A stretch of DNA of 44,797 bases from Patescibacteria group bacterium (GTDB taxonomy: Bacteria; Patescibacteriota; Dojkabacteria; JAKAPS01): NCBI GenBank assembly GCA_025450075.1, contig JANWIC010000019.1, positions 1 to 44,797 on the forward strand, in the 5' to 3' direction. Position numbers and translations under genes: made by a program. Below are positions 1 to 8,423 of the stretch, in pieces. The notes under the pieces were generated by a model that did not search any database, was not told the DNA's origin, and saw only the letters and a list, made by a program, of their open reading frames with translations. Each line of letters starts with the position of its first letter. Positions within the stretch are counted from its first letter, which is position 1.

Positions 1-334
1 TATCGCAAAGAATTTGAAAAAGCATATATAATATTACTTTACTTCCCGCATCAACAAATACTTCAGATGGGTCGTATGCAATGTTATTGTCTTTTCGAAA
101 TTTTGTACAAATTGCTGATCGAAGTTCTGGATATCCTCCTGTCTGAGTATAATGAGTGTATCCATCACGAATTGCTCTAATTGCAGCATTTTGAATGTTT
201 TTGGGAGTATTAAAATCCGGTTCTCCGATTCCGAGATTAATAATGGGGACTCCTTGGGATTGTAACTGCTTCACTTTACTATTGAGTCCAACGGTCGGTG
301 ATGGGACTAATTGTTGAATCCTTTTTGAAAGCAT
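1..334 (-). CDS. class I/II PLP-dependent aminotransferase, aspartate aminotransferase-like (N-terminal part)
   Basis: Only the first 111 codons lie in the window; the gene runs off the left edge. The start is the ATG at 334-332. The N-terminus reads MLSKRIQQLVPSP, followed by INLGIGEPDF (residues 32-41) and YTQTGGYPELR (62-72). These are the usual N-terminal signatures of fold-type I aspartate/aromatic aminotransferases, where the glycine-rich loop helps bind substrate and the second motif leads into the PLP-binding domain. The family transfers amino groups between amino acids and 2-oxoacids with pyridoxal phosphate in the cytosol. The catalytic lysine lies outside the window, so substrate specificity and integrity cannot be judged. 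It is divergent from the pilus operon. There is no Shine-Dalgarno sequence, and a -10 box sits 8 nt before the ATG. Confidence 0.85.
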   Translation of the reverse strand, partial: MLSKRIQQLVPSPTVGLNSKVKQLQSQGVPIINLGIGEPDFNTPKNIQNAAIRAIRDGYTHYTQTGGYPELRSAICTKFRKDNNIAYDPSEVFVDAGSKVILYMLFQILCD

Positions 335-342
335 ATAGCAGT

Positions 343-371
343 ATTATATCCATGAGATGGCGATATGTCCA
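343..371 (-). promoter_or_regulatory. promoter of the aminotransferase gene
   Basis: On the minus strand TGGACA (371-366), a 17 nt spacer and TATAAT (348-343) form a near-consensus sigma-70 type promoter. The -10 box ends only 8 nt before the ATG, so the transcript would have no leader or just one or two nucleotides. Confidence 0.6.
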
Positions 372-380
372 CATCTATGC

Positions 381-409
381 TTTCCATTCCTGGATAATTA
401 TTGTACACT
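381..409 (+). promoter_or_regulatory. possible promoter of the type IV pilus operon
   Basis: TTTCCA (381-386), a 17 nt spacer and TACACT (404-409) lie upstream of pilB in the 99-nt divergent gap. Both boxes match consensus at four of six positions, so this is the best candidate seen but a weak one. It overlaps the alternative TTG start at 401, which supports the later ATG at 434 as the real start of pilB. Confidence 0.35.
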
Positions 410-433
410 AGTATCATCTATCATAAGCTGCCC

Positions 434-2203
434 ATGGCTACTGTTGTTGATATCCTTTTACGGGATCAAAAAATTACAGAAGATCAACTTGCTAAACTAA
501 AGTACGAATCGCTTCAGTCTGGAAACCCAATTGAAAATCTCATTCTTTCAGATCATATCGTTTCTGATGAGGATTTAACCAAGGCACGAAGTGAAGCGTA
601 TAACATTCCTTTTATTGATTTAAATGATGTAGAACTTACGAGAAATGCACTGAATGCTATCGATGAGAGTACGGCAAAAAGCCATCAAGTCCTTATCATG
701 AGTGCCGATGATACAAGTGCAAAGGCTGCAATGGCTGATCCGCTCGATATCCAATCAATACGCTACCTGGAACAAAAAATTGGAAAACGTATTATCCCCT
801 ACTTTGCAGTCAAAGATCAGCTTCACTATTTCCTAGAAAGCAAGTATGGACAGCAAATCGAAAGCCAAGTCGTTCAGGAATTGGAACAGGCTGAGGAAAA
901 TGAAGTAAATGTGCAGGATACCCATGTCGATGATATAAGTAAAGTTGCAAACTCTCTAAAAAATGCTCCTGTTGTTAAAATTATTAATACAGTTCTTGAT
1001 TTCGGTGTAAAATCGAAAGCTTCTGATATTCATATCGAACCGCTTAAAGACCGGTTAAGATTCAGATATAGAATAAATGGAATTTTGGTAGAAGAATTAA
1101 GTATTCCTATGTCATTTGCGCCATCTGTGGTTTCACGTATCAAGATTATGTCTAAACTTAAAATTGATGAGAAGCGTATTCCACAAGACGGTCGATTTGC
1201 ACTGAAAGTAGAAAATACTGAAGTTGATGTTCGTGTATCTACTCTTCCGACAAATTATGGAGAAAAAGTTGTCATGAGGTTGTTGAAAAAAACTGGAGGA
1301 ATACCAAAACTTGAAGAAAGCGGATTACGTGGAATGGCATATAAAGTGTATATGGATTCTTTGAAAGATACCTCCGGTATCATTCTTATCACCGGTCCTA
1401 CGGGATCTGGAAAAACACAAACTCTTGCAAGCTCACTTTCACTTGTAAATAGTGCTACGGTAAATATTGTAACACTGGAAGATCCTATTGAAATTGTCAT
1501 TGATGGTATTAATCAGGTACAAGTTAACAATGAAGCCGGATTAACATTCGCTTCAGGACTTCGATCCTTCTTGCGACAAGATCCAAACATTATTATGGTA
1601 GGAGAAATTCGAGATGAAGAAACAGCTCGGTTAGCAACACAAGCTGCACTGACAGGTCACTTGGTATTTTCAACTATCCACACAAATAGTGCTGCAGGTG
1701 CACTCCCCCGTCTTCTCGATATGGGAATAGAAACATATTTAATTGCATCAACTATTAGAACAGTTGTCGGACAACGGTTAGTTCGAATCCTGTGTCCTGA
1801 TTGTAAAACACTTGCTGTAGCAGATGACACAGTAAAAATTGAATTAAAACGTATTTTGGATGGTATACATGAATTTGATATTGATAAGTATATTGAGAGG
1901 AGTCAGGCCAAAACGATGCAAGATAACCCTGCTTTACAATTAGAACCCAATAAGCTATATTTGTATAAACCGGTAGGGTGCTCAAAATGCAATAATACTG
2001 GATTTACAGGACGTATTGGAGTTTTTGAGGTTCTTTCGGTTACAGAAAAGATCAGTCAAATGGTTATTCAGCAAAGAACAGAAGGCGAATTAGAATTTCA
2101 AGCAAAACAGGATGGAATGATTACGATGATTCAGGATGGTTATTTAAAAGTGCTTGACGGATTTACAACACTTGAAGAAGTGTTGCGAGTTGCAAAAGAT
2201 TAA
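434..2203 (+). CDS. pilB: type IV pilus assembly ATPase PilB (GspE/PulE family)
   Basis: PilB is the cytoplasmic hexameric ATPase that powers pilus extension by driving the PilC platform. The 589-aa product has an N-terminal T2SSE-type domain (about residues 1-150) and a C-terminal secretion-ATPase core. The Walker A motif GPTGSGKT lies near residue 321, followed by FLRQDPNIIMVGEIRDEETA and the histidine-box segment TGHLVFSTIHTNSA. A zinc tetracysteine site typical of PilB/GspE is present as C454-x2-C457 and C516-x2-C519, with an unusually long insert of about 58 residues between the pairs. An upstream in-frame TTG at 401 would add 11 residues. I prefer the ATG at 434 because conserved sequence begins there and a possible promoter overlaps the TTG. 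It is the first gene of the pilus operon. Confidence 0.93.
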   Translation: MATVVDILLRDQKITEDQLAKLKYESLQSGNPIENLILSDHIVSDEDLTKARSEAYNIPFIDLNDVELTRNALNAIDESTAKSHQVLIMSADDTSAKAAMADPLDIQSIRYLEQKIGKRIIPYFAVKDQLHYFLESKYGQQIESQVVQELEQAEENEVNVQDTHVDDISKVANSLKNAPVVKIINTVLDFGVKSKASDIHIEPLKDRLRFRYRINGILVEELSIPMSFAPSVVSRIKIMSKLKIDEKRIPQDGRFALKVENTEVDVRVSTLPTNYGEKVVMRLLKKTGGIPKLEESGLRGMAYKVYMDSLKDTSGIILITGPTGSGKTQTLASSLSLVNSATVNIVTLEDPIEIVIDGINQVQVNNEAGLTFASGLRSFLRQDPNIIMVGEIRDEETARLATQAALTGHLVFSTIHTNSAAGALPRLLDMGIETYLIASTIRTVVGQRLVRILCPDCKTLAVADDTVKIELKRILDGIHEFDIDKYIERSQAKTMQDNPALQLEPNKLYLYKPVGCSKCNNTGFTGRIGVFEVLSVTEKISQMVIQQRTEGELEFQAKQDGMITMIQDGYLKVLDGFTTLEEVLRVAKD

Positions 2204-2220
2204 TTCATGCAAACATCATT

Positions 2221-3270
2221 ATGGTTATAGAAGATTTACTTGATTTAACAATCAAACGAAATGCGTCTGATCTGCATTTGACTGTTGATTATCCCCCGGT
2301 TATCCGAGTTGATGGAAGGCTTTCCAATCTAGGTACAGTAGATTTAACAGATGAAATGTGTGAGAACCTTATCATGCCGATTTTGACAGATACGCAAAAA
2401 AATCTTTTAAAAAGGGATAAGGAGTTAGATCTTTCATATACTCATTCATCTGGAAATAGATTTCGAATCAATATTTTTTATGAAAGAGGACATCTTGCTG
2501 GTGCATTCCGATTGATTCCTTCTACTATTCGATCAATTGAAGAACTTGGACTTCCTCCTATCGCTCATGAATTTGCAAAACTTTCACAAGGTCTTATTCT
2601 TGTTACCGGACCAACGGGACAAGGAAAAACAACAACCTTAGCATCCATTATTAAAGAAATTAATGAATTATATTCCCGAAATATCATTACAATTGAAGAT
2701 CCGATTGAGTATATTTTTCCAAAAGCAAAATCTATTGTAAGTCAACGTGAACTTGAGCAGGATACCCTTACATGGGAAAATGCATTACGAAGCGCTCTTA
2801 GACAAGATCCAAATGTTGTTCTTATAGGAGAAATGCGGGATTATGAAACTATCTCATCTGCAATTACAATTGCAGAAACTGGACATTTAGTTTTTGCTAC
2901 TTTACATACAAATAGTGCTGCACAAACAATTGATAGAATCATTGACGTCTTTCCTGAGAATCAACAAAATCAGGTACGTTCACAACTTGCTAGTATTTTA
3001 GAGGGAATTATTTCACAACGTCTTCTTGAAAATTTGCTTGGAGGTCGGGTTATTGCAACTGAAGTTCTACTTGCAACACCTGCGGTCAGGAATGTAATTC
3101 GAGAAGGTAAAACGTATCAAATTGATAATATTATTCAAACAAGCGGAGATTTGGGAATGATAACGCTCGAAAAATCATTGGTAAAACTGGTGCGTGAAGG
3201 AAAAATTACACTCGAGACTGCCCAGTCTGTGTCTTTACGACCTGATGAGATCATCAGACTTTTTAAATAA
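2221..3270 (+). CDS. pilT: type IV pilus retraction ATPase PilT
   Basis: PilT powers pilus depolymerisation and hence twitching or DNA uptake. The 349-aa product has the usual family length and the full motif set: Walker A GPTGQGKT at residues 130-137, the Asp-box/Walker B segment LRQDPNVVLIGEMRDYETI, and the His-box ATLHTNSAAQTIDRIIDVFP. It lacks the long N-terminal domain and the zinc cysteines of PilB, which is how the two paralogs are told apart. It follows pilB after 17 nt and precedes pilC by 9 nt. No Shine-Dalgarno sequence is visible. Having both PilB and PilT implies a dynamic, retractable pilus and not a pseudopilus. Confidence 0.92.
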   Translation: MVIEDLLDLTIKRNASDLHLTVDYPPVIRVDGRLSNLGTVDLTDEMCENLIMPILTDTQKNLLKRDKELDLSYTHSSGNRFRINIFYERGHLAGAFRLIPSTIRSIEELGLPPIAHEFAKLSQGLILVTGPTGQGKTTTLASIIKEINELYSRNIITIEDPIEYIFPKAKSIVSQRELEQDTLTWENALRSALRQDPNVVLIGEMRDYETISSAITIAETGHLVFATLHTNSAAQTIDRIIDVFPENQQNQVRSQLASILEGIISQRLLENLLGGRVIATEVLLATPAVRNVIREGKTYQIDNIIQTSGDLGMITLEKSLVKLVREGKITLETAQSVSLRPDEIIRLFK

Positions 3271-3279
3271 TCGAGGTCA

Positions 3280-4494
3280 ATGAAAAAGTTTAAATACACT
3301 GCTGTTAACAAGAAAGGGGAAACAATCCTTGGTGAACTTGAAGCAAAAACACCTGAGGATGTTGCATCTATTTTGCTTGAAAGTGGTATTTCCCCTGTAA
3401 AGATTATTGAAAAAGTGAATATTTTTGATTCACTGCAACCTTCAATTAACAAACAACGAATCCCATCAAAAGAAAAAGTTATTTTTCTTCGTGAATTTTC
3501 TACGATGATTTCTGCCGGACTTCCTTTGGATGATGCATTAGAAGTTTCTGCAGCGCAAACTACTCAAAAGACTTTTAAATCTATCCTTAACGATATTACA
3601 AAAGACATTCGTTCAGGAAGCAGTCTTGCAACAGCTATAGGAAAATTCCCTAAAATTTTTAGCCAAATAGAAATTAATCTGGTAAAAGCTGGAGAAGTTT
3701 CCGGTAAAATGGATACCATTTTAAACCGATTAGCTGATGATGTTGAAAAACAATCAGTTCTTCGTGGAAAGGTACGTGGAGCCCTCTCCTATCCTTTCTT
3801 TGTATTAGCAATTGCAGTTGTCGTTGTAGCTACGATTACTATTAAACTTGTCCCTGCTATGCAGAGTCTTTATGCGGGATTTGGATCAACTACGCTTCCG
3901 CTTCCAACAGAGATTTTGATTGGGGTTAGTTATGCTTTTACGAATTTCTATTTCTTTATTATTCTCGCAGTATTACTAATCTATATTGCTGTCCGCTATT
4001 ATATCTCTACTCCTGAAGGAAGATTAGTTGTAGATAGTGGAATACTTCGTCTTCCCATTATTGGAGAACTAATTTCAAAATATGAAGTCGTTACCCTTAT
4101 TAAAACATATGCTATGCTTTTATCTTCAGGTATTCCTGTGATTACATCACTGAACCTTGTAGGTGAATCAATTGGAAACCAGCTTTATGCAAAAGCGATA
4201 AAAGAATGTTCAAAAGAAGTTGAAAAAGGTATTTCTCTTGCAACCTGTCTTGCTAAATATGAATTCATACCATCAATTTTATGGAGATCGATCGCAATTG
4301 GAGAAGAAACAGGAAAAACAGAAGAAATTTTAAACAAAATTGGTGCATATTTTGAAGAACAGGTCAATGATAAGATCAACAACTTGACAAGACTTTTAGA
4401 ACCTATCATGCTGGTGGTATTAGGATCAATTGTTGGGTTTATTGCTATTGCCATTTATTTGCCTATTTACAATTTTTCGTCAATTGTTCATTAA
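3280..4494 (+). CDS. pilC: type IV pilus inner-membrane platform protein PilC (GspF family)
   Basis: PilC is the integral membrane platform on which PilB and PilT act and from which pilin subunits are pushed into the growing fibre. The 404-aa product begins MKKFKYTAVNKKGE and contains two T2SSF repeats (about residues 65-190 and 265-395). Each begins with the characteristic FLREFSTMISAGLPLDDAL or TLIKTYAMLLSSGIPVITSL segment. Three hydrophobic segments are visible, near residues 168-190, 222-240 and 368-395. Length and layout match the family. A GAGG lies only a few bases before the ATG, too close for an ideal ribosome site. Nine nucleotides separate it from pilT. Confidence 0.92.
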   Translation: MKKFKYTAVNKKGETILGELEAKTPEDVASILLESGISPVKIIEKVNIFDSLQPSINKQRIPSKEKVIFLREFSTMISAGLPLDDALEVSAAQTTQKTFKSILNDITKDIRSGSSLATAIGKFPKIFSQIEINLVKAGEVSGKMDTILNRLADDVEKQSVLRGKVRGALSYPFFVLAIAVVVVATITIKLVPAMQSLYAGFGSTTLPLPTEILIGVSYAFTNFYFFIILAVLLIYIAVRYYISTPEGRLVVDSGILRLPIIGELISKYEVVTLIKTYAMLLSSGIPVITSLNLVGESIGNQLYAKAIKECSKEVEKGISLATCLAKYEFIPSILWRSIAIGEETGKTEEILNKIGAYFEEQVNDKINNLTRLLEPIMLVVLGSIVGFIAIAIYLPIYNFSSIVH

Positions 4495-4495
4495 A

Positions 4496-4503
4496 AGGAG
4501 GTG
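4496..4503 (+). promoter_or_regulatory. strong Shine-Dalgarno sequence of the major pilin gene
   Basis: AGGAGGTG begins just after the pilC stop codon and ends 9 nt before the ATG at 4513. It is the only full-length canonical ribosome-binding site I found ahead of any gene in the window, and it rules out the in-frame GTG at 4501, which lies inside it. Confidence 0.8.
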
Positions 4504-4512
4504 AAAATATAT

Positions 4513-5028
4513 ATGAAAAAAGTTTTAAAAAACAAAGGTTTTACCCTTATTGAACTGTTAGTCGTGCTTGCAATTATCGGTATTCTTATTGCCCTTGCAA
4601 TCGTCGGACTTCGAGCAGCACAAGCTGCACAACGAGACACTGCTAGAAAAGATATTGCATCGCAGATCAATGCAGCTTTACAAAGCTGGCAGTCAACTAA
4701 TGGAACATTTCCAACAAATAACTGTTTTCTTACTCAAGCAGCAACAAATGCTCCTTGTAATGGTAATGCAAATGGATACTTTATTGTTTCCCCAGGAGGA
4801 TGTTCTGGAAATGCAGTAAATGTAAATGGATCATGCGTTGGAATGAATAGTCTTTCAGTACTTAACACATCCACAGTATTTACATCAAATGCTGGTCAAA
4901 ACTGTACATCTCCAAGTCCATTTACCAACCAGAATTTTTATCTATGTTACGATAACGGAACTGGATCAGCCGGTTATGTATTTGGTGTTCCATTAGAGAG
5001 TGGATCAACATATTGGATCGCTCAATAA
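4513..5028 (+). CDS. type IV prepilin, probable major pilin
   Basis: The product is a 171-aa class III signal-peptide protein. A 9-residue basic leader, MKKVLKNKG, is followed by FTLIELLVVLAIIGILIAL, the classic prepilin peptidase site (cleavage after Gly9, Glu at mature +5) and hydrophobic helix. A C-terminal globular region carries six cysteines, an even number that would allow disulfides. The family forms the helical pilus fibre after PilD cleavage. A strong Shine-Dalgarno sequence and position as the first pilin of the operon suggest this is the most highly expressed subunit; that is inference. The start is placed at the ATG because the upstream GTG lies within the ribosome-binding site. 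Confidence 0.9.
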   Translation: MKKVLKNKGFTLIELLVVLAIIGILIALAIVGLRAAQAAQRDTARKDIASQINAALQSWQSTNGTFPTNNCFLTQAATNAPCNGNANGYFIVSPGGCSGNAVNVNGSCVGMNSLSVLNTSTVFTSNAGQNCTSPSPFTNQNFYLCYDNGTGSAGYVFGVPLESGSTYWIAQ

Positions 5029-5051
5029 AATGAAATTAATTTGTTCTGGTC

Positions 5052-5645
5052 ATGAAGAGAGAGATAAAAAAAAACGCATTTACGCTGATTGAAATACTTG
5101 TCGTTATGGCAATTATAGGAATACTCCTTGCCTTGGCAGTTGTCGGTGTAAGATACGCGATTCTCTACTCTCATGACCAACAGAACAAACAGTATACCGT
5201 CCAAATTCAGCAGGTGTTGAATGAATATTATTCCCTTAAGAATCAATATCCTGCAATTTCCTGCCCTGGAAGCGGATTCGATTCCCAAGGTGATATTACG
5301 ACGTTATATAATCTCATAACGTCTGGTTCAGGATTTAGCGCTACAGACCAGATCGTAACGGATATGAGTGATGTTTATACAAAAATTTCTAATGGAAATC
5401 TTTTAAGCAGATTTGGATATTGTACAAATCCAGTAAGTGCCGGACAACCCACTGCATATATTCTTACAACACAAATGGATCTTGGGCAAAAATGTATGGA
5501 TAGCTCTAAAACTTCATTTTATGTTATTGGTCAGGGACATTATCTTTACAGTGGTCAAAACTGGAATTATGACCATATTCCTACGGATATGGGATTAAGT
5601 GTTTTACAGAATGGAACCCAGTTCACAATTAACTGCTTCAACTAA
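5052..5645 (+). CDS. type IV prepilin, second pilin with Ala at the cleavage site
   Basis: This 197-aa prepilin-like protein reads MKREIKKNA then FTLIEILVVMAIIGILLAL, so it has the leader, Glu+5 and hydrophobic helix of a type IV pilin. The residue before the cleavage point is alanine where glycine is normal (codon GCA at 5076-5078). Known prepilin peptidases tolerate alanine here but usually process it less well. The helix and following segment resemble the preceding pilin and suggest tandem duplication, while the C-terminal region differs and has four cysteines. It overlaps pilD by one nucleotide (TAATG). It could be a minor pilin or an alternative major pilin. Confidence 0.85.
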   Translation: MKREIKKNAFTLIEILVVMAIIGILLALAVVGVRYAILYSHDQQNKQYTVQIQQVLNEYYSLKNQYPAISCPGSGFDSQGDITTLYNLITSGSGFSATDQIVTDMSDVYTKISNGNLLSRFGYCTNPVSAGQPTAYILTTQMDLGQKCMDSSKTSFYVIGQGHYLYSGQNWNYDHIPTDMGLSVLQNGTQFTINCFN

Positions 5646-6502
5646 TGATTATTGATATTGCCATAGCTTTCTTTGTCTTTCTATTTGGATCCTCAATCGG
5701 CTCCTTTCTTCATGCAACTTCTGAACGAGTTTTTAATAAGGAAGAATTTATTAAATCCCGATCACATTGTTTAGCATGTAATAAGACACTGTCAGCTTTA
5801 GATCTTGTACCTTTTTTCAGTTATATTTTTCTTAATGGAAAATGCAGATATTGTAAAGCAAAGATTCCATTTGATGTGTTCTTGGCTGAAACAATTCTTG
5901 GCATATTGTATGTATGTTCATATTTTGTTGCAAAACCTCTTCTTGATATGAGTGAAACAATGTTTATCCTTTATTGGGGATATATTGCGTTAAGCATATC
6001 TTTTTTCTTTTTTGTTGCATTATATGACTATAGATACTATATCATTCCTGATGTAGCTGTTTATCTCGCTACATTATTTACTGCCCTACTTCTTATTGTT
6101 ATCTATATTCTTCATCTTGCCGGATTCAGTTTCTTTGCCTATGCAGATTACAACACTTTCCTTTTCCAGCATTTTATAACGGCAATTGTATTATTTCTTT
6201 TTTTCCTATCTATCTATATATTTACAAAAGCAAGAGGAATAGGTGGAGGTGATGTGAAGCTATCTTTTCTAATTGGATTACTACTCGGAGCACGTCCGAC
6301 TATTATCTTTTTGTATGTGGCATTCTTTTCAGGTGCATTAGTATCAGTCGTATTGCTTTTAGGGGGATCAAGGAAAATAAAAGATTCAATTCCCTTCGGT
6401 CCATTCTTGGCATTTGGGGTTATTATAGCTATACTGTACTCAGGAGCGATTCTAAATACTCCTATATTTAGCTTTGTTAACTACTTAACAAGTCTTTTTT
6501 GA
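5645..6502 (+). CDS. pilD: prepilin peptidase / N-methyltransferase PilD (A24 family)
   Basis: PilD is the membrane aspartyl protease that removes prepilin leaders and N-methylates the new N-terminus. The 285-aa product has the N-terminal domain with two zinc-type CxxC pairs (C42/C45 and C67/C70), which is linked to the methyltransferase activity in this family. The catalytic aspartates are D128 (in ALYDYRYYIIPD) and D203 (in GIGGGDVKLS, the GxGD motif). About seven to eight hydrophobic segments follow. Its location inside the pilin cluster, with one-nucleotide overlap to the pilin before it and one base between its stop and the next gene, fits co-expression with its substrates. Confidence 0.93.
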   Translation: MIIDIAIAFFVFLFGSSIGSFLHATSERVFNKEEFIKSRSHCLACNKTLSALDLVPFFSYIFLNGKCRYCKAKIPFDVFLAETILGILYVCSYFVAKPLLDMSETMFILYWGYIALSISFFFFVALYDYRYYIIPDVAVYLATLFTALLLIVIYILHLAGFSFFAYADYNTFLFQHFITAIVLFLFFLSIYIFTKARGIGGGDVKLSFLIGLLLGARPTIIFLYVAFFSGALVSVVLLLGGSRKIKDSIPFGPFLAFGVIIAILYSGAILNTPIFSFVNYLTSLF

Positions 6503-6503
6503 T

Positions 6504-7232
6504 ATGAAAATAAGGACAGGATTTACATTGATTGAGCTTCTAATAGTCATGGCAATTATGGGGCTTTTATTAGGTTTATCAGTAAATGGAGTAAACAACC
6601 TGCGTATGACACAAGATATTCAGACAGAAGCACAAAACATTCTCTTTTATATAAATAAAGCAAGGGCTTATGCCACTAATGAGCAAGTTGGTAGTATAAA
6701 TGACAAGTGGGTATACGGCTATGTATTTACCCTCTATACTTCAGGAAATGTGCGGGGGTATTGTATTGATAAATGGTATAGTACTAATGCTAATTCTGAT
6801 CCAACCTCACCAAACTTTACTTTCCCCGGTACTCTCACACAGATGCTTAATCCCTCTATCAATCCAAATGCAGGAAACTATAGATTTCCATATGCCTCGG
6901 TAAGATGCCCTGGTCATACAACAGGAACAGGCTTTGATGAAGTAGAAGAAGGTGTGCTAGATAACAAAGGCCCTTATGTTGAAACTTGGACTAGCGGATA
7001 TATTACCTATCTTGTCTTTGAAAATCTTACAGGCAATATGTATATGTTTGCAGGTAATCAACAGGGAAACGGTAATGATGGGATGCTTGTTCAGGGAGGA
7101 GGAGATCAAAACCTATATATCTGGGATAGAAGGCTTCCGCCAAATCCAGTGCCTGCAGGATCAACAGCAAAAAACAGCCTACAAATTATAGCTTATTCTG
7201 ACTCTACTTATGATCCGCCGCATATTAAATAA
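6504..7232 (+). CDS. minor prepilin-like protein (GspH/FimT type)
   Basis: The 242-aa product begins MKIRTG then FTLIELLIVMAIMGLLLGL, a short 6-residue leader with a perfect prepilin peptidase site. The segment after the helix (about residues 28-55, with QTEAQNILFYINKARAYATN) resembles the GspH/FimT pseudopilin domain, in which the helix leads into a beta-rich globular head. It is larger than most GspH proteins. It overlaps the next pilin gene by 23 nt. A role as a minor pilin priming or capping the fibre is inferred from family and operon position. Confidence 0.82.
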   Translation: MKIRTGFTLIELLIVMAIMGLLLGLSVNGVNNLRMTQDIQTEAQNILFYINKARAYATNEQVGSINDKWVYGYVFTLYTSGNVRGYCIDKWYSTNANSDPTSPNFTFPGTLTQMLNPSINPNAGNYRFPYASVRCPGHTTGTGFDEVEEGVLDNKGPYVETWTSGYITYLVFENLTGNMYMFAGNQQGNGNDGMLVQGGGDQNLYIWDRRLPPNPVPAGSTAKNSLQIIAYSDSTYDPPHIK

Positions 7233-7836
7233 TGTGAAACAATATAAACAGAAGATCGATACCAGAGGACTTAGCCTTATTGAAGTATTGATAGTACTTG
7301 CAATCACAGGCTTTACACTTATTGCATTATTAAACCTTTCAACACGAGATCTTGGCATTGAAAAATTGAATGAACAGCAAGATGTTGCAAACTACATTAC
7401 TTCTTCCCAAATGCAATCATTTGATGCAACAAAAACATTAGCTCCTTCTTGTCTTCAATCACTTGTAACCAACTGGTCGGTCAATAAAAATATATATTAT
7501 ATTTGTCATGCGAATAATCTTTCATCAATTGGTACAGTGGTAAATGGATGCACCGTTAGTGGAAATGGAAATTCTTCCAGCCAGCAATACTGGTATTTAT
7601 ACCTTTCAACTAGTTCAAACTATATCGACACAGCACAGCAGAATATTAATCAACAAACAGCACCTTTTTATGATTGTCAAACCACTTTCGGCTCTTCAGG
7701 CGCGTATGATGAAAGACTTCAAGTAACAAATGTTGATACTAGTGCCCGAACAATTACATTATCAAGTCAAGTCAAATGGACTAATTTTAATGGAAAAGTT
7801 AATAACCTATCATTAGATCAGCAATATATATATTGA
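7210..7836 (+). CDS. minor prepilin-like protein (PilV/GspI type)
   Basis: The 208-aa product has a longer basic leader ending in TRG (residues 17-19), followed by LSLIEVLIVLAITGFTLIALL. Leu replaces the usual Phe at mature +1, as is common in PilV/GspI-type minor pilins, and Glu+5 is kept. The rest is a beta-rich globular region of about 150 residues with several cysteines and no further recognisable motif. It overlaps the previous gene by 23 nt and the next by one nucleotide (TGATG). Assignment to PilV type rests on the N-terminus only. Confidence 0.78.
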   Translation: MIRRILNNVKQYKQKIDTRGLSLIEVLIVLAITGFTLIALLNLSTRDLGIEKLNEQQDVANYITSSQMQSFDATKTLAPSCLQSLVTNWSVNKNIYYICHANNLSSIGTVVNGCTVSGNGNSSSQQYWYLYLSTSSNYIDTAQQNINQQTAPFYDCQTTFGSSGAYDERLQVTNVDTSARTITLSSQVKWTNFNGKVNNLSLDQQYIY

Positions 7837-8423
7837 TGAAAAAAAGGAAGCTGTCAAAAAATAATAAGGGATTTACGCTGATCGAAATCATGATTGCAAT
7901 GGCAATCTTTGGGTTTCTCTCATACATTATTACTTCGCTGCTTATTATTATAATCGGCTCAGTATACAACGTAAATCAACGATCATATCTTAGAACTACG
8001 GTTGAAACAGCAATTTCAACGATTAGTGAAGATGTGCAATTTGCCCAGGATGTGACAGATTGTTCCGCTTCAAACGGAGGGGTTGCACAATCATGTATAA
8101 GCATGACGGTGCCATCCACTGGACTTGGAAATACAAGCGGTGGAGTAAGTTACTCCAAGTTTGAAAAAATTTATGCAACTACAGTAAATGGATTGCCAAG
8201 CATTATGAAACTTGTTATTATAAATGGAGTAAGCAGTTCAGTACGCCTGAATCCTTCAAATATATCTATTGATAAAGGAATATTTGATTTAGAATCTAGC
8301 AATTATCAACAAGGAAATATTATCTTGACAGTACAGGCGCATATAGCTCAGAGGACTAACTCAGTGAATTCAAATAATAAAGCAAGCGTATTTTTAAGCT
8401 CTAATATAGAATATGGAAGATAA
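7836..8423 (+). CDS. minor prepilin-like protein (PilW/GspJ type)
   Basis: The 195-aa product carries a 12-residue leader ending NNKG, followed by FTLIEIMIAMAIFGFLSYI. This is a clear type IV prepilin signal with Glu+5. The region after the helix (QRSYLRTTVETAISTISEDVQFAQDVTDC) matches the amphipathic helix seen in PilW/GspJ minor pilins, and the rest is beta-rich. An in-frame TTG three bases earlier is an unlikely start; ATG at 7836 overlaps the upstream TGA. The gene overlaps the next one by 11 nt. Confidence 0.8.
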   Translation: MKKRKLSKNNKGFTLIEIMIAMAIFGFLSYIITSLLIIIIGSVYNVNQRSYLRTTVETAISTISEDVQFAQDVTDCSASNGGVAQSCISMTVPSTGLGNTSGGVSYSKFEKIYATTVNGLPSIMKLVIINGVSSSVRLNPSNISIDKGIFDLESSNYQQGNIILTVQAHIAQRTNSVNSNNKASVFLSSNIEYGR

